A DNA stretch of 64,000 nucleotides. It comes from CAZKWG01 sp964615375 (GTDB taxonomy: Bacteria > Myxococcota_A > UBA796 > CAZKWG01). Numbering within the stretch: position 1 is the first letter of the stretch; every line of letters starts with the position of its first letter. The stretch covers positions 1 to 64,000 of the forward strand of contig CAZTOW010000052.1 in the NCBI GenBank assembly GCA_964615375.1, read 5' to 3'. The notes under the pieces are model-generated. The model did no database searches and had not been told where the DNA came from. It saw nothing but the letters and a program-made list of their open reading frames with translations. Below, one piece after another: positions 24,502 to 32,000 of this stretch. Both the position numbers and the translations under genes were made by a program.

Positions 24502-26125
24502 GGACCTGCTCGTTCGCGCGCTCCACCAGGGCGCGGATCGAGGGCCGGTCCGAGGCGCTCCACTCCGCGAAGGAGGAGAAGATCCGAGAGAGCTCACGCT
24601 CGAGCTGCTCTGCGCGTCGCCACAGCATCTCCTTCACCGCCCCCGCCCGCCACAGCCTCGCGGCCTCCGCGTCCAGGCCGTGACTGGCCAGGACATGGGG
24701 GTTCTCGCACGCGCGCAGCCGCCCGAGGGCGCGTCGCCCGTCCAAGAGGAGGAAGCGGCCGACGATGGGGTCCCCGACGCCCGCGTCTACCTGCAAGAAG
24801 TCGCGCCCTGGACCGTCATGTTCCAGCCGGGCGCGGAAGAGATCCAGGTCCAGCCTGGAGCCGTCGGGCTGGAGGGCGCCCAGGTGTATCAGGCCGAGCT
24901 CCGCCAGCTTGACCTGCGCGGAGGTCCCCACCCAGGGGCTCCAGAGGTCCCCCCAGACCAGATCCCGCTCGCTGACCTGGTGCAGCTCGTGCAGGAGGCC
25001 TTGCACATCGTCTGAGGCGCGCTCGCCAATCATGACGCGCTGGATCCGCCGCACCTCGGCGTGCGCGCTGCGGGTATGGGCGCCGTTCAGGAGGCCGCGC
25101 CAGAGCCATCGGGAGAGCAGCAGCCGATCCCTTGGCTCCAGACGCTCGTGCAGCGCGAAGAACCGACAGAGGATCGACAGCGGCATGAGGTAGGGCATGA
25201 GCCGGAAGTGGGGCACACCAGCGTGCTGCAGGAAGCCCACGGCGCGACGAAGCGCGCGCTCGACCGGCTCCATGGGCACCTCCGCGACGCTGAGATCGGC
25301 GCCCGGGTCCGCTCCCGTCGCGGCCTTGATGCAGCGCAGCAGGAGCTTCTCGTCCAGGAGCCCGAAGCCCGTCTCGGAGATCCGATCGCGCAGGCGGTCG
25401 AGGGGCTTTGGCTGCCCGCCGACCGCGTGGAGCGCGTTGAAGACCTCGGCCTCCGTCATCTGGGTACCGCGACTGTTCACGCGCTGAAACACCTCGCGGA
25501 CAGCGTCCTCAGGTGCGCCTTGCAGCACGTAGACCGGGATCTGATACTCCCGGATGGACTTGCTCACCTCGTAGAGGCGCTCGACGAGCTCCTCGTGCTC
25601 GATCCTCTGCGGCCAGGAGGACCACCAACGGTGGAGCTCGCGCGCGTCCGCCAGCGCGCGAACCGGCACCCAGAAGTCCCCTGGCTCGGCCCCCGCCGGG
25701 AGCCAGTGGAAGGTCTCCGCGCCCAGATCGAACCAGATCGCGTGGATATCCCCGCTCGGACGGGCGTCCGGGTGCAGCAGCGCTCCCGCGAAGGCCGTGA
25801 CGCGCTGCTGACCGTCCACGATGTACCAGGCGTCTGGGCGCGCCTCTGCGTGGACCCGGCGCGTTCCGAAAGAGATCTCCTGGTCCGGGCCAGCCTGCTG
25901 GGTGAACAGGAGGTCACCGATGGGGTAGCCGCGGTAGGCGCTGTCGAAGAGCTCGATCACGTTCTTCGCGCGCCAACGCAGCGGGCGCTGAAACGGCGGG
26001 ACGCGCAGCCGTCCTGAGCTCACCTCTCGGAGAAGATCCTCAATCTTCAGGATCTTCGCCTCGGGACGGCGCGTCAACCGGGACGGTGCGGCTCGACCTC
26101 GCGCATCAGACACCCCCTCGGGCAC
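24488..26125 (-). CDS. DUF262 (GmrSD-type ParB-fold) protein
   Basis: 545 residues. Start chosen at GTG 26125 because AGGAGG sits exactly five bases upstream; the alternative GTG 26131 abuts that SD. Residues about 25-200 form a DUF262 domain: VPPFQRPLRWRAKNVIEL (42-59), YRGYPIGDLLF, and D104-G-Q-Q-R108 (YIVDGQQRVTAF). VNSRGTQMTEAEVFNALH follows near residue 237. DUF262 is the ParB/Srx-fold NTPase half of GmrSD type IV restriction enzymes. The C-terminal region (GRFLLLDGRRALGR; RRAEQLERELSRIF) resembles the DUF1524 HNH part but shows no clear HxxP nuclease motif. It is encoded upstream of, and overlaps, the HipA-like kinase, implying one functional module. Confidence 0.85.
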   Translation of the reverse strand: MPEGVSDARGRAAPSRLTRRPEAKILKIEDLLREVSSGRLRVPPFQRPLRWRAKNVIELFDSAYRGYPIGDLLFTQQAGPDQEISFGTRRVHAEARPDAWYIVDGQQRVTAFAGALLHPDARPSGDIHAIWFDLGAETFHWLPAGAEPGDFWVPVRALADARELHRWWSSWPQRIEHEELVERLYEVSKSIREYQIPVYVLQGAPEDAVREVFQRVNSRGTQMTEAEVFNALHAVGGQPKPLDRLRDRISETGFGLLDEKLLLRCIKAATGADPGADLSVAEVPMEPVERALRRAVGFLQHAGVPHFRLMPYLMPLSILCRFFALHERLEPRDRLLLSRWLWRGLLNGAHTRSAHAEVRRIQRVMIGERASDDVQGLLHELHQVSERDLVWGDLWSPWVGTSAQVKLAELGLIHLGALQPDGSRLDLDLFRARLEHDGPGRDFLQVDAGVGDPIVGRFLLLDGRRALGRLRACENPHVLASHGLDAEAARLWRAGAVKEMLWRRAEQLERELSRIFSSFAEWSASDRPSIRALVERANEQVHAGA

Positions 26126-26146
26126 GGACACCTCCTGCCTCGTGGA

Positions 26147-27034
26147 CTAACGCCCAGAAGTGGGCGCGGCACCCGAGCCCGAAGCATTCACCCACCACCC
26201 CGAGAGCGTCGTGCGCGTGCGCGCGGGAGGCTCCACCAGGTGCCAGCTGGTGGCCTGGGGCAGAAACACACAGAGATCGCCCAGGAAGGGCAGCCAGCGC
26301 TCGCGCACGATCATGCCGTCCGGGTGGGGCTCGCCGAAGGCGATGGCGCCGCCGTCCGAGGCCCGCCAGCCGGGCTCCAGGCCCAGGGCGAAGGTGGCGA
26401 CGTAGTGCGGGCCGTCGGGGTGCAGGCGGAAGCGGTCCCCGGGCTCCAGGCGCCAGCCGTTGAGGACCAGGCCACCGGGCAGCACCACGCCGAGCGCGGC
26501 CCCCAGGAGGGCGCGCAGACCCGGGTCGAGCAGCAGCGCGCGCAGGGCGAGCAGATCCTCGTGTAACACGTCGTTATAATACCACCATCCGACGACGACC
26601 CCTCCATCGGCGGGACGCCAGGGCCCGCGTTCGAGCGCCGCACGCGCCCGCACCAGCAGCTCGGGCTTCACCAGCTCCCGGAGGATCAGGAGCGTCCTGC
26701 CCGCCAGACGCTCCTCGCCGAGGCGCCGCCAGGGCTCCGGCCTGCGCCAGGCGGGGGTGACGCCAGGCGGGAGATCCGCGGCCAGGGCCCAGATCTCCTC
26801 TGGCGGAGAGGCGTGCTCCCACTGGACCACGCGCGGCTCCCGCGCCCGCTCCGCCGTGAGGATCTGCGCGCGGACCCGCTCGATCTCGGGCCCCTCCAGC
26901 AGCAGGCGCGCGCGGAGCTCCTCCTCCGGGATCCACTCCGAGTCGAAGCAGTGCAGGCGGCGCAGCAGCGGGTCGTAGAGGTCCAGCCCGCCGTCCGCCC
27001 GCGGGGCGCGGATCAGATCGGCGCGCAGGCCCAA
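26147..27034 (-). CDS. 2OG-Fe(II) dioxygenase-like protein
   Basis: 295 residues, TTG start at 27034 three bases after the previous stop, with GGAG nine bases upstream. The C-terminal half (residues about 150-285) has the double-stranded beta-helix facial triad: H205-x-D207 (RLHPDG) and H265 (SWHLVEPP), plus Arg272/274 for 2-oxoglutarate (ARTRTTLSGWW). It therefore probably hydroxylates a protein or small molecule, as in prolyl-4-hydroxylase/PKHD-like enzymes. Residues 1-130 match nothing I know. It is very tightly linked to the upstream YiiX-like amidase, suggesting the two act on the same target. Confidence 0.8.
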   Translation of the reverse strand: MGLRADLIRAPRADGGLDLYDPLLRRLHCFDSEWIPEEELRARLLLEGPEIERVRAQILTAERAREPRVVQWEHASPPEEIWALAADLPPGVTPAWRRPEPWRRLGEERLAGRTLLILRELVKPELLVRARAALERGPWRPADGGVVVGWWYYNDVLHEDLLALRALLLDPGLRALLGAALGVVLPGGLVLNGWRLEPGDRFRLHPDGPHYVATFALGLEPGWRASDGGAIAFGEPHPDGMIVRERWLPFLGDLCVFLPQATSWHLVEPPARTRTTLSGWWVNASGSGAAPTSGR

Positions 27035-27037
27035 GGC

Positions 27038-27736
27038 TCAGCGCTCCAGCAGGTGACGCGCGCGATCCTCACCGAGGTCACAGACCAGGGTGCCCATGTA
27101 GGTGAGCACCGGGCTGCTGGCGATCTCGGAGGGGAAGACCGCCATGTCCGGCTCCTCGGTGAGCGGGAGCCCGGCCCGACGGAAGCAGCGCGCCACGTAC
27201 TGCGAGCAGAACAGGGCGTGCGGGTTCTCGCAGTCCTCGGGCAGGTCCATCCCGGCGATGTCGTGCAGGATGGTGCGCAGCACGTCCACGGTGCCGTAGG
27301 CCAGGCCCAGGTTCGTCTTCGCCTCCTCCAGGATGTCGACCGGATCCACCTTCGCCCGCAGCTCAGGCCGGATCTTGTACCAGTCGATCTTGCCCTGGTA
27401 GCCCTGCACCACCACGCTCACCGGGACCGCCTGCACGCAGGCCAGCTCCGCCTGGAAGAGCATCAGGCGTCGGTGCCACCAGCCCACGATGCCGGAGTGC
27501 GAGTACCGGCTGCCCGATCCCGCCTGGAACATGCGGCTGATGAGCATGTCCCCGCGAAACATGAAGACGTCCGCGTCCTCGATCTGGTGGCGGATGTCCA
27601 TGTAATTGATGACCTTGTCCTGCCGCTCGGGCTCGCGCGAGCGCCCGGTGTCGGTCTCATCGTCCATGGCCTCGGTCGGCTCGTCGCCGGCCGGATCGGT
27701 CTTCTCCTCGTCGTCGCCGAAGAGCTCCTTGAACAC
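27038..27736 (-). CDS. YiiX-type permuted papain-like amidase
   Basis: 232 residues. Start chosen at GTG 27736 because AGGAGG lies five bases upstream; a TTG at 27766 lacks an SD. After an acidic N-terminus (residues 1-40) the core matches permuted NlpC/P60-like (YiiX/YebB/LRAT-like) hydrolases. GDMLISRMF and SRYSHSGIVG carry the catalytic His80, and HALFCSQYVARCFRRAG carries the catalytic Cys177. Members cleave amide or ester bonds, including acyl and lipid substrates. No signal peptide is seen, so it acts in the cytoplasm. It precedes the 2OG oxygenase by 3 bases and follows the PIN toxin by 42 bases. Confidence 0.82.
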   Translation of the reverse strand: MFKELFGDDEEKTDPAGDEPTEAMDDETDTGRSREPERQDKVINYMDIRHQIEDADVFMFRGDMLISRMFQAGSGSRYSHSGIVGWWHRRLMLFQAELACVQAVPVSVVVQGYQGKIDWYKIRPELRAKVDPVDILEEAKTNLGLAYGTVDVLRTILHDIAGMDLPEDCENPHALFCSQYVARCFRRAGLPLTEEPDMAVFPSEIASSPVLTYMGTLVCDLGEDRARHLLER

Positions 27737-27778
27737 GCTGCCTCCTGGGTGTCGCGGGAGGATCAATCGGCGCGGAGG

Positions 27779-28267
27779 CTACGTCAAGATCGCGCGCGGC
27801 TGGAGGCTTCCATCGCCGAGGTAGATCACGTTGAGCCCGAGCCGGGCGCGCAGCTCGCGGCGCTCGAAGTCGGTGTCCAGGGTCACGAGGTTGCCGTCGG
27901 CGTGGGAGAGGGCGAGCGCGGCGTGAAGGGCGTCACGCGGCCGGAGGGGGAGGTCGCGCAAGAGATCCTGTGCGACGTGAAGGTCTTCAACTCCTGGTGA
28001 GGCGATCTGGAGGAAGCTCATCGCCAGCAACCTGACGCTGGCCTCGTGCGCGACCTTGTGATGGTATGCCCGCTCTCCGCTCGGGCCCTTGCTGAGTCTG
28101 CCGCAGGTGTAGACGACCTCGTCCCAGACCAGTGTAGAGATGACGCCCGCGACCTCTGCCCGCTCCGCTCGCTCCAACCAGCTCCGACACTCGCGCTGAA
28201 TCTCAGGCCGCTGCTGTTTGAGGAGGAGCGCGGCGAACAGATTGGAGTCCAGGTAGTACGCGCTCAT
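27779..28267 (-). CDS. PIN-domain RNase (VapC-like toxin)
   Basis: 162 residues. A PIN-fold metal site is visible: D7 (YYLDSNLFAALL), D49/E50 (LVWDEVVYT), D111 (RPRDALHAALALSHADG) and D130/D132 (LVTLDTDFER). PIN toxins cleave RNA with Mg2+. The ATG overlaps the stop of the preceding small ORF (ATGA), the usual toxin-antitoxin coupling. The upstream ORF is not a recognisable VapB. GC is lower than in surrounding genes. It could equally be a housekeeping PIN protein, but the operon shape argues for a toxin. Confidence 0.88.
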   Translation of the reverse strand: MSAYYLDSNLFAALLLKQQRPEIQRECRSWLERAERAEVAGVISTLVWDEVVYTCGRLSKGPSGERAYHHKVAHEASVRLLAMSFLQIASPGVEDLHVAQDLLRDLPLRPRDALHAALALSHADGNLVTLDTDFERRELRARLGLNVIYLGDGSLQPRAILT

Positions 28268-28533
28268 CGGTCATACTGCTCGTCCAGGATCTCATCCAAG
28301 GATGGCAGATCGTCTGCCGGCTCGAAGGCATCGCAGAAATCGAGAAAGGCCCGTAGGGACGCCGCGTGCTGCCTGGCGAGGTCTGGCTTCGCGGTGTACT
28401 CCAGGGCGTGTCGAATCTCCGACTCGGCGAGAGCCTCCCCGGAGCCAGAGAGGACGGTCAACAGGACCAGCAGGCGCGCGCTCCCCCCTGCACCCTCGAG
28501 GCCAAACTCTGGCGCTAATACACCGAGATTCAC
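28264..28533 (-). CDS. small antitoxin-like protein
   Basis: 89 residues. Start chosen at GTG 28533 because GGGAGG lies five bases upstream; the longer open frame to 28626 runs inside the neighbouring gene. The protein looks all-helical with an acidic C-terminus (EPADDLPSLDEILDEQYDR), which could wrap a PIN toxin as VapB tails do. There is no AbrB, RHH or HTH motif that I can recognise. It overlaps the PIN gene by 4 bases and follows the wHTH-like gene by 16 bases. The antitoxin role is inferred from position only. Confidence 0.65.
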   Translation of the reverse strand: MNLGVLAPEFGLEGAGGSARLLVLLTVLSGSGEALAESEIRHALEYTAKPDLARQHAASLRAFLDFCDAFEPADDLPSLDEILDEQYDR

Positions 28534-28549
28534 AAGATCCTCCCACGCA

Positions 28550-28882
28550 TCAGAACGGAACGTCCGCGTTCGGATCGGGCGACCAGACCGCGCCTGGCAC
28601 AGCCATGTAGTGAACCAGCCCACCATCCGTCACCGCCGCTACGAGGCTCCTCCGACGAAGATCCTCCACCGCCGCCTGGTATTCCGCGATAGGGCTACCC
28701 TGGCTGGCCGTCTTCCCGCGGCTCAAGAACAGGGTCGCCTCGACCTCATTGGCAAGACCCTCCACCCGCATGACGATCTCGACCAGAGACCAGCCCGCGT
28801 CGGGCTGAGACTTCAGAAAATCCAGGATTCGCTCCCCAAGCGGCAGAGACTGGCGCTCGAAACGTGCTCGCGGGATCGGCAT
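28550..28882 (-). CDS. small wHTH-like protein, first gene of PIN operon
   Basis: 110 residues from ATG 28882, with AGGAG seven bases upstream. ERILDFLKSQPDAGWSLVEIVMRVEG, followed by an EYQAAVEDLRRRSLVAAVTDGGLVHYMA wing-like end, suggests a winged helix-turn-helix. It would be the DNA-binding component of the operon. A perfect 6-bp-arm palindrome (28894-28910) lies immediately upstream of its SD, consistent with autorepression. The C-terminal tail is Pro/Asp-rich. I do not recognise a named family; the DNA-binding role is inference. Confidence 0.65.
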   Translation of the reverse strand: MPIPRARFERQSLPLGERILDFLKSQPDAGWSLVEIVMRVEGLANEVEATLFLSRGKTASQGSPIAEYQAAVEDLRRRSLVAAVTDGGLVHYMAVPGAVWSPDPNADVPF

Positions 28883-28893
28883 GACCTTGCTCC

Positions 28894-28910
28894 TGGTTCT
28901 GGGCGAACCA
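28894..28910. promoter_or_regulatory. palindromic operator candidate of the PIN operon
   Basis: Perfect inverted repeat TGGTTC-N5-GAACCA placed between a TGTTAT -10-like element (minus strand) and the AGGAG SD of the wHTH-like gene. A repressor bound here would block transcription start and clearance, as in autoregulated toxin-antitoxin operons. Confidence 0.5.
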
Positions 28911-29026
28911 TAACACGCCCCCTGAACCTCTCCCCCCGACCTTTCAGCCCGAAGCACCCATCGTCATCGGCCCTCTTCCTCCTCCCCCCGGGCGCGATAT
29001 CCCTGAGGCCGCTGAGCGAGGGCGTC

Positions 29027-32000
29027 GTGGACAGCATACGGGTCGTGGGAGCGCGCGAGCACAACCTCAAGGGCGTGGATCTCGCGATCCCCCGTGACAG
29101 CCTGGTGGTGTTCACGGGGCTGTCGGGCAGCGGCAAGAGCTCGCTGGCCTTCGACACCATCCATCAGGAGGGGCAACGCCGCTTCCTGGAGAGCCTGTCG
29201 GCCTACGCGCGCCAGTTCCTGGGCACGCTGGAGAAGCCGAAGGTGGACCGCGTGGACGGGCTCAGCCCCACGCTGTGCATCGACCAGAAGACGGTGAACC
29301 GCAACCCGCGCTCCACCGTGGGCACGATCACCGAGATCCTGGACCACCTCCGCCTGCTCCTGGCCCGCCTGGGCACGCCGCGCTGTCCGGTCTGCCACAC
29401 GGTCATCCAGACCCTCTCCCCTGGACAGATCGCCGATCTGCTGCTCCGCGAGTCGCCGGGGGCCGCGCTCATCGTGCTGGCCCCCATCGTGCGCGACCGC
29501 AAGGGCGAGTACCGCAAGGAGCTCGCCCAGGCCCTGCGCGACGGCTGGCTGCGCGCCCGCATCGACGGCGAGCTGCGCAGCCTGGAGGAGGAGATCACCC
29601 TCGCCCGCTACGAGAAGCACACCATCGAGCTGGTCGTGGACCGCCTGCGCGCCCACCCCGCGCAGCGGGACCGGCTGGTGGAGGCGCTGGAGCGCGGGCT
29701 CTCCCTGGGCGAGGGCGTGGTCACCTGCCTGGTGGACGACCAGCACCGCGCCTTCTCCTCGGCGCGCACCTGCGTGGAGCATGGCGTCTCCATCCCCGAG
29801 ATGGAGCCCCGGCTCTTCTCCTTCAACGCGCCCCAGGGCATGTGCCCCACCTGCAGCGGGCTCGGCTACCTGGAGGACTTCGACCAGGAGTTGTTGTTTG
29901 ACCCGCGCGCGCCCGTGGGCGAGGCCCTGCGCGCCCTGGAGGGCGACGATCCCCTCCCGTTTACCACCCTCTCCCGGGACGTGCTGCGCGAGGTGGCCGA
30001 GGCCATCGGTGTAACGCCCGATACACGCTGGGGCGCGCTCAGCGACGAGCATCGGCGCGTGATGCTGGAGGGCTCCGACCTGCGCTACGAGGTGACCCGC
30101 GTGAGCGGCGGGCGCACCACGACCCTGGAGAAGCGCTGGGGCGGCATCATGCCCACCCTGGAGCAGGTGTGGAAGTACACCTGGCTTCAGCGTCTCGGAC
30201 GTTACAGGCGGCAGGTCGTGTGCCCGAGCTGTGCGGGAAAGCGCCTGAACCCCGTGGCCCTGGCCGTGGACTTTCGCGGGCAGAGCATCTCCACCCTGGC
30301 CCACATGAGCGTGACCGACGCCCGACGCTTCTTCGACGAGCTGAAGCTGGAGGGCGACGAGCTGAGCGTGGGTGAGCCGATCCTGCGGGAGATCCGCGGG
30401 CGCCTGGTCTTCCTCGATCAGGTGGGCCTGGGCTACCTGAGCCTGGACCGCTCGGCCGCCACCCTCTCCGGCGGTGAGGGGCAGCGCATCCGCCTGGCCA
30501 GCGCCGTGGGGGCGGGCCTCCAGGGGATCACCTACATCCTGGACGAGCCGAGCATCGGCCTCCACACCCGCGATCACGCCCGCCTGCTGGACGCCCTGCT
30601 GCGCCTGCGGGACAAGGGGAACACGGTCATCGTGGTCGAGCACGACCCGGAGACCATGGCCCGCGCCGACTGGCTGGTGGAGGTCGGGCCGGGGGCGGGG
30701 CGCCTGGGCGGGACCCTGGTGGCCAGCGCGCCCCCGGGAGAGTTCCTGCGCTCCGGCGCCGTCACCGCCCGCTGGCTGCGCGGCGAGGAGCGCATCCCCG
30801 TCCCCGAGCGCCGCCGGCCGGGCAACGGCGCCAGCCTGCGCCTGCGTGGGGCCCGCGCCAACAACCTCAACGGCGTGGACGTCGAGATCCCGCTGGGCTG
30901 TCTCATCGCTGTAACGGGCGTTTCTGGCAGCGGGAAGAGCTCGCTGATCCTGGACGTGCTGCACCGCGCCCTGTGCAAGGCCCTGGGCCACGAGCACGAT
31001 CGCCCCGGCGAGCACGACGGGCTGGAGGGCGCGGAGAACCTGGACAAGGTCATCGAGATCGACCAGGCCCCCATCGGCCGCACCCCGCGCTCGAACCCCG
31101 CCACCTACACGGGCGCCATGGACCTGATCCGCGACCTCTTCGCCGAGCTGCCCGAGTCCCGGGCCCGCGGCTACAAGAAGGGGCGCTTCAGCTTCAACGT
31201 CGAGGGCGGGCGCTGCGAGGAGTGCCAGGGGGCCGGCGTCAAGACGGTGGAGATGCAGTTCCTGGCGGACGTGGACGTGGTCTGCGAGAGCTGCGCGGGG
31301 CGGCGCTTCAACCCCGACACGCTGGCCGTGCGCTACCGCGGCAAGACCATCACCGACGTCCTGGAGATGACGATCTCCGAGGCGACCAGCTTCTTCGCCG
31401 CGCACCGCAAGCTGCACCGCATCCTGTCCACCCTGGACCAGACCGGGCTCGGCTACGTCGCCCTGGGCCAGCCCTCCACCACGCTCTCCGGCGGAGAGGC
31501 GCAGCGCATCAAGCTGGCCACGGAGCTGCAGCGCCCGGCCACCGGCCGCACCCTCTACATCCTGGACGAGCCCACCACTGGGCTGCACATGGCCGACATC
31601 GCCCGCCTGCTGGGCGCGCTGAACGCCCTGGTGGAGGCGGGCAACACGGTCCTGGTCATCGAGCACAACACCGACATCATCAAGGTGGCGGATCACCTGA
31701 TCGACCTGGGGCCGGAGGGCGGGGCCGGCGGGGGGCGGCTGGTCGGCCAGGGCACGCCCGAGCGGGTGGCGGCCCTGGACACGCCCACCGGCCGCGCGCT
31801 GGCGGAGGTGCTGCGGCGCGAAGGTCGCCTGTCTCATGACGTTACAAGCGTAAACCGACTGGAAGAGCCCGGCTTCGTCTACGCCGCGCCGCGCCCCCGC
31901 GGCCAGGGCACGGATCTGGTCCTGCGCGGGGTCCACACCCACAACCTCCAAGGCCTGGACGTGGCTTTGCCCGCCGGGAAGATGAGCGTGATCACCGGGG

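Noticed and set aside
26565..26585. Consensus-like TATAAT on the plus strand
   Set aside because: It lies inside the oxygenase coding sequence (encoding YYND), has no -35 partner and no gene downstream in that direction.
28046..29026. Upstream extension of the uvrA reading frame
   Set aside because: It runs antisense to the PIN operon, has no UvrA homology, and GTG 29027 aligns exactly with the conserved UvrA start.
28964..31951. 995-residue minus-strand ORF opposite the first half of uvrA
   Set aside because: It is a shadow of the GC-rich third-position pattern of uvrA: composition is Gly/Ala/Arg/Gln/His-rich with no motif, while the plus-strand frame is unmistakable UvrA.
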